Shown in pieces: positions 1-6,715 of a DNA stretch of 9,154 nucleotides. Position numbers and translations under genes: made by a program. The notes below the pieces were generated by a model. The model searched no databases and had not been told where the DNA came from. It was given only the letters and a program-made list of their open reading frames with translations. The DNA is taken from assembly GCA_964578835.1 (NCBI GenBank), contig CAZOEL010000137.1, forward strand, positions 1 to 9,154, read 5' to 3'. The number at the start of each line of letters is the position of its first letter. Position 1 is the stretch's first letter. This stretch comes from CAZOEL01 sp964578835. GTDB lineage: Bacteria; Desulfobacterota; Syntrophobacteria; Syntrophobacterales; Syntrophobacteraceae.

Positions 1-26
1 TTGTCCAAATCTTCTTCACAGCTGAA

Positions 27-704
27 CTAGCTCGTGGAGTTCTGCAACCGCCTAAATAAGTAATCAAAAAGCGATGATGCGCCCAAGCCCAGCAAGAAGG
101 GTAGTTCGGCTTCTGGGGCCAAGATTGCGTATCCACGAACGCTGAAGATACATCCACGAGGAAGTGCAAAAGGTGAGAAGTGAGCCGCTCTCAACGGCCA
201 TGTTAAACCCGGCTTGAAGTAAAGCGAGCTATTACTAATCCAGAATTCCCAATTCGGTGTGCCGAACATTTCGACCATCCGAGAAGCAATAAATTGCTTT
301 ACCTCTCGCCCTTCATTGTGCCAGTCGACGACCAAAGGTAGGTCTGCATAGAACTTGCGGGCAGTTCCCCCCTTTGCGAAAGGGACCCATCCATCATCAT
401 TTGTTTCTACCTCCCACCATGCCCTAAGGAATCTGAAATCATTACCTGTTTTCATACCAATGCGGATAAGACGATCCCTCGCTTCAAACGGGTTGAGAGA
501 GGAAAAAAGCCGTCTGACATATTCCGTTACCCAATAGGCAAAAGGTGTACCCGGCACCTGCCGAAACGAATCCGGATCGACAATGTGGGTGGCCATCGAT
601 GAAAAGCCGCTACGAACAGCTTCTACACTTGATAGAAGTTTATCAGCTTTATCGCTTTCGCCAAGCATGCGAAAAGAAAGCGTATTCACGTGCGGAGTTC
701 CCAA
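27..704 (-). pseudogene. pglX: C-terminal remnant of a PglX-like BREX adenine-specific DNA methyltransferase
   Basis: The 225-residue reading resembles the target-recognition side of PglX / Eco57I-type methylases. Residues ~48-62 read FRQVPGTPFAYWVTE, ~83-98 give an IGMKTGNDFRFLRAWWEV block, ~106-112 WVPFAKGG, then FYADLPLVVDW, YFKPGLTWPLR and a glycine-rich segment before SSLFDYLF. PglX is normally about 1,200 residues; the SAM-binding and NPPY catalytic part should lie upstream but is missing. The frame opens only at a TTG, and nine codons further upstream it meets a stop inside the adjacent repeat, so the 5' part was lost at that repeat. It ends at TAG soon after SSLFDYLF, earlier than expected; another frame there reads SSAVKKIWT, so a further frameshift is possible. 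Its place after brxC matches BREX gene order. A stand-alone type IIG enzyme is the main alternative. No methylation activity is expected. Confidence 0.72.
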
Positions 705-708
705 TCTC

Positions 709-852
709 GTCTGAACTGTGATTCGTGTGATTCAATGATTACCATGATTGCACGAGGCATCCACTGCCTCTTTTCCGAGTCTTTCTGAACTGTGATTTGC
801 ATCATTGCGTTCGTCATGGCAATCATTTAATCACACGAATCACAGTTCAGAC
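709..852. repeat. Palindromic repeat element between brxC and the pglX remnant
   Basis: The ends form a perfect 24-bp inverted repeat (709-732 against 829-852), starting GTCTGAACTGTGATT. Pairing continues inward to 39-bp arms (709-747 against 814-852) with two mismatches. Inside is another direct copy of TCTGAACTGTGATT at 784-797, so the motif occurs three times here (710-723, 784-797, and inverted 838-851). The brxC stop codon (847-849) lies within the right arm. A related copy lies at 4493-4579; over 814-852 versus 4541-4579 the two agree at 35 of 39 bases. It looks like a non-autonomous palindromic repeat and could form a large hairpin in RNA. I see no encoded protein. Confidence 0.9.
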
Positions 853-2274
853 GGTTTTCCAGTTGATCCGAAGTCGGGTGTACTTGCCCAGTTTGCCTTT
901 GAGAGATTCCAGCTCTTTGATAATGGCATCAACGCCGTCAGGGGAAGAGATATAAATGGGAAGAACGGAGAATTCCACGTCTAGAAGCTCCTGTCCCTCT
1001 CCCCCTGTGTCTCCATTGTCCTCGTCAGCCTCTGCGCGGGATTTGATTTCCTCTTCAATGAGTTTGAATTCCTGCATCAGGCTGTAATGATCACTGATGA
1101 TTTTCTGAATCCCCTTGAGATCGGCCGATACAGACACCTTCAGCCCATCCATTCGGATGCCGATGGCTATGCGGTCATCTTCACCCAGCTTGCCCCATTC
1201 CTTCGATTTCTGAAGACGCTCCTTTTCGTTCTCGATCCAGCTCTGCTCGTCTTTAATCAGGGCCGAGGCCGCCTCTTCAATCATGCTATCGAGGCTCCCC
1301 AGCCGTGTCTGCAATTCGGGAATGGTATCAAAAAAATCGTTTCTGCCAATGAGCTCCTGAAGCCCCTGCCGCATCGTCTCCGTGCCGTGAATCAACTCAC
1401 CGGGAATTCCGCTGTTTGGCAAGGCTGGAATGGCTGTGAGATAGTGGTTGACCTTCCTGATGATGGCTTCGATGTCGTTGTCAAAGGCCTTTTTCACCTT
1501 TCTTACCCAAATCAGGTTTTCGTAGAGTGGGCACGGATCGCCTCCCAAACGGTGAGTGGCATCAGAGGCATCCCCTTTGAGGATCTCGGAAATGCTGTCC
1601 TGCACGCTCTGGGCAATTTCGACTCCGGGAAGTCCCAGGTTCTTGAGCTGTGTTGCGAGCGGCGCAAAGTCCTGCTGGAAGTCTGGAAAATGCTTCGTAA
1701 CCGTCTTGCTGATGATTTCCTCCAGCGGCAGCACATTGTCACCAGTGAGCTCCAGCAAACGTTCTGAAGCGCGAAGGCGCTCTTCAGGGGTAGGCTTATT
1801 ATCGCTTCCCCGCAAGGCAATACCGATCTTGTTGAAGCTGTTGGTATTCTTGGTGCTCTCAACAGCTACCTGGCCGCGAACGGTCACGTCCTGGCCGCTC
1901 ACTCTGAGCTTTATTTCGCCGGCGACCAGAAGGGCTGCAATAAGATACCGGGTCGTGTCCTTGGACCATCCATAAGGCGAGGCATAGAAATCGTCCAGGA
2001 GCTTCTTGCCGTCCGTTTGGCCGTACTTTTCGAGGTAGTCCTTGATGGAAACGAGCGCCTTGTGGCCAAGATCGATCCCGGTGGTTTTGCCGACCTTCTT
2101 CACTAGAGTGAGGGGGTCATCCTTCAAGGCAATTTTATCAAGTTGGTCCGTTTTGAGGAAGCGCTCGGCTATGGACGATTCCACCTGAACCGGCGCCTCG
2201 CCGTACTTCTCGAAGACTTCTTCAGCACCAGTCTTGAGGAACTTCTTGGAGGCCTCTTTGAGATCCGGACCAGT
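847..2274 (-). pseudogene. brxC: BrxC C-terminal segment (third frame)
   Basis: This frame is open from a TGA at 2275-2277 down to the stop at 847. The first convincing BrxC-like residues are PDLKEASKKFLKTGAEEVF just after 2272, continuing the middle segment in another frame. An internal GTG at 2184 gives 445 residues (MESSIAERFLKTDQ...) but lies inside the conserved stretch and is probably not a natural start. The segment is largely alpha-helical and charged, with an acidic stretch (RAEADEDNGDTGGEGQE) near the end, followed by a short C-terminal domain ending RLRINWKTV. Comparing frames (GAA CTG GTC versus GGT CCG GAT CTC), insertion of a single G near 2270 would restore a continuous E-L-G-P-D-L reading, so a 1-nt deletion or sequencing error is likely. 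The stop lies inside the 709-852 repeat. Confidence 0.8.
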
Positions 2275-4223
2275 TCAGAAACGGGCCGCGGCTTTCCGCG
2301 GAAAAGGAAGGAGCCTCGGGAGAGCGCCTTGATGAGTCGGGTTTCAAGCTCATCACTGAGGGTTTCGGAGCGCTGCAATTGACCGTTCAGATAATCCGTG
2401 ATCTCCTTTTCAACCTCCTTGTTTCGGTTCTGATTGTAGATGGTTCGGCTTCTGTAGATTTCGATCATGACGTTCTGAATTTCAGGATCTTCGATACCTG
2501 TCAGGAAAATCGTGTTGCGGTTGGAACGCTGCTGAGAGTCGAGAAGAAGCTCCTGGCGCCTGGCGTCGTAAGTTGTTTCAGATACGAATTCCAGGTGGGT
2601 TTGTATCTCCTCCTTTTCACCGAGGAGTGAGACGGTAAGGCCCCCGCTGACCACCTTGACGCCGGAGCTCACCGTACGGGCTCCGAGAAGAAGGCAGTTT
2701 GGCGACGGGGTGAAAACATCGCGCAGCTTGGCGTTCAGAATATTCCTGGGGTCGATGATCTTCCAGGGGAGGTTGAGGCGCTCTTTTTCCAGGTTGGAGA
2801 CCGCCTCGCTCATGAAACGGAGGCTGCCGTCGACTTCGCTCAACGGGATCACCGGATCCTTGAGAAGATCCTCCACGGCATCTTTCACCTGAGGCATCAG
2901 GGAGGGGCTCTCGACGGAGGGGTGCATCAGGGCGGCAAGATTTTCACGGCTGACCGGAAAGTCTTCGACCACCTGCAGCACCGCTACCGATTTTGCCGCG
3001 TGTGTATGGATGGAGTTTGCCCCGAAAGCCGTTTGTACCTTTTCGACTCCCTCGACAATGTGGCGAAAAGAGCGCTGGATATCCTTCCTCATGGTATCGT
3101 AGAGCACAACGGTGGTTGCCAGGTTTCCATACTCCTGGTCGGCCAGCAGGGTTTCACCGGGTCTGACTCCGCTTTGATCGACCAGAACATCCTGAACGAC
3201 CCTGATGGCCGAGCGTAGCCCGATGCCGCCGCTTGTCTTGGCCAGGCGGCTGAGGAGCTCCAGGAGGATATCGAAGTGCTGGGGAAGAAAAGGATAGAGA
3301 TTACAGAACGTTTTTTGATCCAGATCGGACTTGTAATAGCGGGTATTGGCCAATTGTGTGGCGTAGCGCAGGGCCTGACCCTTGGAGTTGAACAGATTCT
3401 TGAGAGTCTCCTCATCCTCTTTTGATTTGCCGAGCAGGCGCCTCGTGCAGATCTCCTTGATATCGCTCGCTTCCAGGTCGATAGGCACTGGAAAGCGGTC
3501 TTTGAGCTTGAAGAGCTTTGCCGTGTTCATGTGTGCGCGGGGATCGTCTTCGGTGAGCGTTTGCTGGGCAGTTGCAAAGATCCACACGCGGCCGTTTCCA
3601 ATGTTTTTGATGTTCTTGGCCAGACCGTCAAGGTTCAAAATGAGGGAGTCTCGCGCGGCCATATACTGGCCGACCTCATCCAGAACAAAGATGATGTTCT
3701 GCTTTCCGGAACGTCGCCGAACGAGCTCGATCATCTCACGGACCCGGTCATCTTCCTTTTCCGCCTCATCCACCGTGATCTCGTTGAAGGATTTGGAATC
3801 CGGCCAGATATCGGGATAGAACTCCGCTGCAAGGCGTGAGGCAAGGGTTTGCATCACAAGTGGCTGGTTGTAGACTTCCTTCCAGGTTTTCCCCTTGGCA
3901 AGCTCGGAGACTCGCGCCTCGAATCGAGGAAGCTTGCCGTCTCTCTCCAGCATGTACTCGAGATAGGCGACTTTTTTGTCCCGCGAATAGCCGGCCCACT
4001 GCATGACCTTGGAGTAGAGCACGCTGGAGATCTCCATCATGGCGGCGCCCGCAAGTTGTTCGCTAGCAAGATCCAGCATGACCACCGCTGTCGGATGCTT
4101 TTTGGCGACGGTGGCAAGGCGGGCGCGAAGCGTTTGAGAGGCAAATCGGTTCTGCAGCCACTCCAGAAAGGGCTTGCCGTCCAGAGCCCTTTGAGGATCC
4201 AGGCCAAACCCGAGGTATTTCAA
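2169..4223 (-). pseudogene. brxC: BrxC middle segment: P-loop ATPase body (second frame)
   Basis: BrxC is the large P-loop ATPase of BREX phage-defence systems, thought to act with PglX, PglZ and BrxB. This 684-residue frame begins at TTG immediately after the Walker A motif (MKYLGFGLDP...). It carries a Walker B motif at residues ~177-187 (IIFVLDEVGQY) and a sensor-like strand at ~214-222 (WIFATAQQT), followed by LKDRFPVPIDLEAS and the FCNLYPFLPQHFDILLELL block typical of the family. The TTG overlaps the preceding frame's TGA as TTGA, which would allow re-initiation in principle. The last ~34 residues (after RGKPRPVSELV) are out of frame: the family sequence continues in the third frame. The three segments total about 1,200 codons, the usual BrxC length, so little is lost except reading frame. 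Confidence 0.86.
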
Positions 4224-4468
4224 GAGCTCTTACCGGAACCATAAAAGCCGGATACCCAGACACCGATCTCATGGCCTCCACCCCCTCCCATTCCTTCATC
4301 GAGTAGATCAAGAAGGCGTTCGAAGCTCAGCTCGATACTTTCGGTTGCGACATATTCCGTGATTTCCTGGCGGAGTCGTTCAGGATCGGTCGAATCGTAG
4401 GTTATGACTTTTTCAATCCGGCGATCGATGTTTTTGCTGGGATCGAAGAGCTCTCTTATACGCATCAT
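4220..4468 (-). pseudogene. brxC: BrxC N-terminal segment ending in the Walker A motif (first frame)
   Basis: The 82 residues begin MMRIRELFDPSKNIDRRIEKVI, the characteristic BrxC start, and end GVWVSGFYGSGKSS with a stop directly after the P-loop. A ribosome binding site, AGAGAGG on the minus strand (4474-4480), lies 5 nt before the ATG at 4468, so this is the true gene start. Known BrxC proteins continue with a phrase like FTKYLG after GSGKSS; here AGC TCT is followed by TGA AAT ACC, whereas AGC TCT TTC ACG AAA TAC would be expected. The simplest repair is restoring about four bases (TTC/AC) at ~4222, suggesting a 4-nt deletion that removes Phe-Thr and shifts frame. A product from this piece alone would be a short, inactive peptide. 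Confidence 0.85.
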
Positions 4469-4492
4469 AATAACCTCTCTTATAGATCATTC

Positions 4493-4579
4493 TCCGAACT
4501 GTGATTTATGAGATTTGCCTGATTGCCCTGACGAGCCATATCATGGAAATCATTTAATCATACGAATCCCGGTTCAGAC
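4493..4579. repeat. Second copy of the GTCTGAAC palindromic repeat, between brxB and brxC
   Basis: The left end, TCCGAACTGTGATT (4493-4506), matches the repeat motif at 13 of 14 bases. The right end, 4541-4579, matches 814-852 at 35 of 39 bases and ends in GGTTCAGAC. The brxB stop codon (TCA on the plus strand, 4574-4576) falls at the same base of the element as the brxC stop does in the other copy. The middle (CTGATTGCCCTGACGAGCC) is less conserved. It may act as an intercistronic hairpin; no open frame is seen. Confidence 0.85.
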
Positions 4580-4831
4580 ACCGATATGGATAGACCGGTA
4601 GTTGCCGTCTTCAGGGTAAATGTCAAGAAATTTCAAGGTGGACTTGCCCGTGCGGACACCAGGGTATAGGAAGACCGTCGGCACTTTGAATTGTCCCTGG
4701 AGCTTCTGTTCGATTGAGCCCACCCGGAGATAGGGATGGAGGGCCTCGAGATCGGTTACCAAGAGAAGCGCATGGGGCTGATCGCCGAGTTGCTCCAGCT
4801 TCTGCTGCAGTGCCATTTTTGAGCAATTCAC
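4574..4831 (-). pseudogene. brxB: BrxB C-terminal fragment (DUF1788 family)
   Basis: BrxB is a small BREX protein of unknown biochemical role, usually about 190-200 residues, encoded just before brxC. This frame holds ~80 residues matching its C-terminal half: ALLLVTDLEALHPYLRVGSIEQKL, then VPTVFLYPGVRTGKSTLKFL, and an ending NYRSIHIGV. The 'LHPYLR' and 'FLYPG' blocks are family hallmarks. The GTG at 4829-4831 is not a real start: homology starts only around LQQKLEQLGDQPHAL (~4805), and the upstream half was replaced by sequence leading into a transposase fragment. The natural junction is therefore about 4806-4825. The stop lies in the downstream palindromic repeat. It is transcribed toward brxC about 100 bp away, as in intact BREX operons. 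Confidence 0.78.
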
Positions 4832-4926
4832 AAAAAATAACCTACCGACAATTCATTAAAAGATGAATATCTTGCTGGTAGTGGCGAGATTTGTTTCCAG
4901 ATTTCCAAACAGCAAGAAGAAAATCC

Positions 4927-5169
4927 ATGAAAGAATTGTCGAAAAAACATATCCAAACAATGAAGGATGCGGCTCACAAACTGACGGGTGTCAAAAGACG
5001 GGCTTTCGAGGCTCAGGTGAGCCTGGACTACCTTGGAGGCAGTGCTCGTAAGGCCGAAGCCGTGTTTGGCTGGCGCCGTGAGACTGTGGAGCTGGGACTC
5101 AACGAACTGAGAGCCGGCATCGAATGCCTTGGCAATTTCTCCGCTCGCCAAACGCCTGGAAGCAGCTGA
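4927..5169 (+). pseudogene. ISAzo13-like transposase, N-terminal fragment
   Basis: The reading MKELSKKHIQTMKDAAHKLT followed by GVKRRAFEAQVSLDYLGGSARKAEAVFGWRRETVELGLNELRAG is the N-terminal region of ISAzo13-type transposases, which carries the DNA-binding helices. The ATG at 4927 is preferred over an upstream TTG at 4891 because the family begins at MKEL. Family similarity fades at about residue 65-70 (ECLGNF); the last residues (SARQTPGSS) are cas1 DNA read in the wrong frame. The catalytic DDE domain is absent, so the copy is dead. Upstream sequence (about 4815-4926, AT-rich) probably includes the left end of the element, but I could not identify a terminal inverted repeat or target duplication. 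The fragment bridges truncated brxB and truncated cas1, so it marks a deletion or recombination junction. Confidence 0.75.
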
Positions 5170-5735
5170 CTCATTAGATTCATTAAGAGGCATAGAGGGA
5201 GAAGCGGCCCGGTGCTACTATAGCGTCTTCGATCACCTTATTACCAACCAGAAGGATGGCTTCATTTTCAGGGGGCGAAATAGGCGGCCCCCCTTGGACA
5301 ATGTCAACTGTTTACTGTCGTTTCTCTACACCTTGTTGGTTCATGACGTTCGTTCGGCTCTGGAAGGCGTCGGACTCGATCCTGCGGTGGGATTTCTCCA
5401 CCGTGAGTGATCGTCCCGGCCGTCCTGGACTTGCCCAGGATTTGATGGAGGAGTTCCGTCCGTCTCTGGCAGACCTGTTGGCTTTATCACTCATAAACCT
5501 TGGTCAGGTGAATGCGAAGGGGTTCACTAAATCCGAAACAGGAGTCGTCACTATGACGGATGATACCCGTAAAGAGGTCATCATGGCTTACCAGAAACGC
5601 AAGCAAGATGAAGTTTTGCACCCTTTCCTGGGCGAAAAAGTAGCTGTTGGGATCCTTTTTCATGTTCAGGCTCTTTTGCTGGCGCGCCACTTGAGAAGTG
5701 ACCTGGACGGCTATCCGCCATTTGTCTGGAGGTGA
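5129..5735 (+). pseudogene. cas1: Type I-C Cas1 remnant: N-terminus missing and frameshifted
   Basis: Cas1 is the integrase that inserts new spacers into CRISPR arrays together with Cas2. The first frame (5129-5410) holds SPLAKRLEAADSLDSLRGIE and then GEAARCYYSVFDHL, NRRPPLDNVNCLLSFLYTLLVHDVRSALEGVGLDPAVGFLHR; the second frame (about 5407-5735) continues DRPGRPGLAQDLMEEFRP, DDTRKEV and ends HLRSDLDGYPPFVWR, as in type I-C Cas1. The three metal-ligand regions are present (the Glu in RGIEGEAAR, the His in VGFLH, the acidic DLMEEFRP). About 200 of ~340 residues remain; the N-terminal beta domain was removed at the transposase junction (~5125-5137). The frame break is a tandem duplication of GTGA (5403-5406 and 5407-5410): deleting one copy restores HRDRPGRPG. 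The stop TGA (5733-5735) is part of the cas2 ribosome binding site. Confidence 0.9.
5728..5735 (+). promoter_or_regulatory. cas2 ribosome binding site overlapping the cas1 stop codon
   Basis: GGAGGTGA is a near-perfect Shine-Dalgarno sequence whose last three bases are the cas1 TGA. It lies 4 nt before the ATG at 5740 and 7 nt before the next ATG at 5743, so cas2 translation does not depend on cas1 being in frame. Confidence 0.75.
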
Positions 5736-5739
5736 TCGG

Positions 5740-6030
5740 ATGATGGTGCTGGCCAGCTATGATGTGGCCACTAGCGACAGCAAGGGACAGCGACGTCTGC
5801 GGAGAGTAGCAAAAATCTGCAAAAATCACGGTCAACGGGTCCAGTATTCAGTCTTTGAATGTCTAGTAGACCCGGCCCAGTGGACTGTGCAGCGGCAAAA
5901 GTTGGAAGATATTATCGATCCATCCGAAGATAGTCTGCGCTTCTATTTCCTTGGCGTCAACTGGCAAAAGCGGGTGGAGCACATCGGAGCCAAGCCATCT
6001 TTCGATCAGGAGGGACCTTTGATCGTCTGA
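5740..6030 (+). CDS. cas2: CRISPR-associated endonuclease Cas2, type I-C
   Basis: The 96-residue protein is complete and of normal Cas2 length. It starts MMVLASYDVATSD, with the first strand and the conserved metal-binding Asp of the SYDV motif at residue ~8. It continues GQRRLRRVAKICKNHGQRVQ, YSVFECLVDPAQW, SLRFYFLGVNW and ends VEHIGAKPSFDQEGPLIV, all typical of the I-C branch. Cas2 forms the dimeric core of the Cas1-Cas2 adaptation complex. Either of two adjacent ATGs (5740, 5743) could start it. It lies 4 nt after the cas1 stop and directly before the leader, as in intact I-C loci. It is the only intact cas gene here; with cas1 broken and interference genes absent, adaptation could occur only if another locus supplied Cas1. 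Confidence 0.95.
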   Translation: MMVLASYDVATSDSKGQRRLRRVAKICKNHGQRVQYSVFECLVDPAQWTVQRQKLEDIIDPSEDSLRFYFLGVNWQKRVEHIGAKPSFDQEGPLIV

Positions 6031-6210
6031 TGTTCCGCGAACCCCAAATGCACATCCCAGCGCCGGTAGATTCGCGGAGTTATAACTTACTGAAACTCTA
6101 AGGAAATTAGCTTTGACTAAATTGAATGATTCCTTCGTTCACAATTTTTCTTATGGTTCGCGGATTAGCATTCAAAAGTACTGTATTATCCTTTAGATAG
6201 AAGTTACGCA
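6031..6210 (+). promoter_or_regulatory. Type I-C CRISPR leader
   Basis: This AT-rich 180-bp stretch between cas2 and the first repeat is where a CRISPR leader lies. It holds a 9-bp inverted repeat, CCGCGAACC (6035-6043) and GGTTCGCGG (6155-6163), plus a third TTCGCGGA at 6071-6078. An AT-rich TATTAT (6184-6189) could be a -10 element of the array promoter, without a good -35. The organisation fits; function is inferred from position. Confidence 0.65.
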
Positions 6211-6276
6211 GTCGCCCCTCACGCGGGGGCGTGGATTGAAACGCTTTCATTGCCCACGACATAGGGACCAGGGCAA
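6211..6276 (+). CRISPR. Collapsed type I-C CRISPR array: one repeat and a possible spacer
   Basis: The 32-bp unit at 6211-6242 begins GTCGCCCCTCACGCGGGGGC and ends GTGGATTGAAAC, matching the type I-C repeat with a T where the common form has C at position 8. It contains a short palindrome (CGCCCC / GGGGCG) and lies in the expected orientation after the leader. The next ~34 bases (6243-6276) could be one spacer, but no second repeat follows; instead the sequence runs into a palindromic repeat. The array has been truncated or never regrown. Confidence 0.82.
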
Positions 6277-6283
6277 GTTTTCC

Positions 6284-6366
6284 TACTCTCTTAGGGAAAG
6301 GGCAGGGGAGACCCTCTTTTAAAAGAATACTTCCCTCACCCCGACCTTCTCCCTGAGGGAGAGGGG
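6284..6366. repeat. MITE-like palindromic repeat
   Basis: The left arm (about 6286-6310, CTCTCTTAGGGAAAGGGCAG) is an imperfect inverted copy of the right arm (about 6337-6364, ending CTTCTCCCTGAGGGAGAG). The middle holds CTCTTTTAAAAGAATAC. The right arm resembles the dispersed 'CCCTCACCCC...CTCCCTGAGGGAGAGGG' palindromes common in many proteobacterial genomes. Two short minus-strand open frames here (about 6319-6593) are by-products of the repeat. Confidence 0.65.
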
Positions 6367-6453
6367 GCCCGCTTCCTCCGGAAGAAACGATGTTGACGGT
6401 CCGCTAGGGCGTCCAAACTGGCCATCGACCGTTGCCCGGTTTTTGGTCCTCCC

Positions 6454-6656
6454 GAGCCCGTAGGGCTCCCAGCCATTAGCCGGGGGGTGAAGGCCGCAAG
6501 GCTGATACCCCCGGGAGAGGTCATTAGAAGGATACGACCTCGGCAGGGGTCGCAGCATACCCTTTCTGGCGCCCCGTCAGGGTGCAGAATCATGATGCCG
6601 CTTGCCTTCCGGTGGTATCGCCCTTATGGGCTCAACCACCGGCTAATGGCTGTGAG
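6454..6656. repeat. Structured repeat with inverted AGCCATTAGCCGG arms
   Basis: AGCCATTAGCCGG at 6471-6483 recurs inverted at 6639-6651, extending to 15 of 16 paired bases (6471-6486 against 6636-6651). Each arm carries a local hairpin: GAGCCC-GTA-GGGCTC at 6454-6468, and GCCC-TTAT-GGGC at 6620-6631. Between 6480 and 6514 the sequence folds as CCGGGGG / CCCCCGG closing an inner GGCC-GCAA-GGCT stem with a GNRA-type loop, separated by a purine-rich TGA/GAT internal loop. No protein is supported. It may be a dispersed repeat or a structured RNA; I do not recognise a named family. Confidence 0.6.
6609..6642. repeat. Nested hairpin in the right arm of the structured repeat
   Basis: CCGGTGGT (6609-6616) pairs perfectly with ACCACCGG (6635-6642); inside, GCCC (6620-6623) pairs with GGGC (6628-6631). 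The two-level stem is GC-rich and lacks a T-run, so a factor-independent terminator is unlikely. Confidence 0.6.
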
Positions 6657-6715
6657 CAAATCCAGAAATCATCGGAGAGCCCGGCAGTCGGTTCGCAGTT
6701 CCCGACCTCTTTCGG

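Noticed and set aside
1087..1767. Plus-strand open frame of 226 codons
   Set aside because: It lies antisense to the BrxC C-terminal segment, has no recognisable domain and no ribosome binding site; it is a by-product of the minus-strand coding sequence.
4220..4223. Programmed frameshifting in brxC
   Set aside because: No slippery heptamer is visible at the break, and family residues (Phe-Thr) are missing, which a ribosomal shift would not explain; a small deletion is simpler.
4820..4926. Complete insertion sequence with terminal inverted repeats
   Set aside because: Only the N-terminal transposase coding part is present and no matching right end or target duplication could be found.
6501..6520. 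Hammerhead-like CTGATA motif
   Set aside because: The core lacks CTGATGA and a GAAA partner with three stems, so a ribozyme call is not supported.
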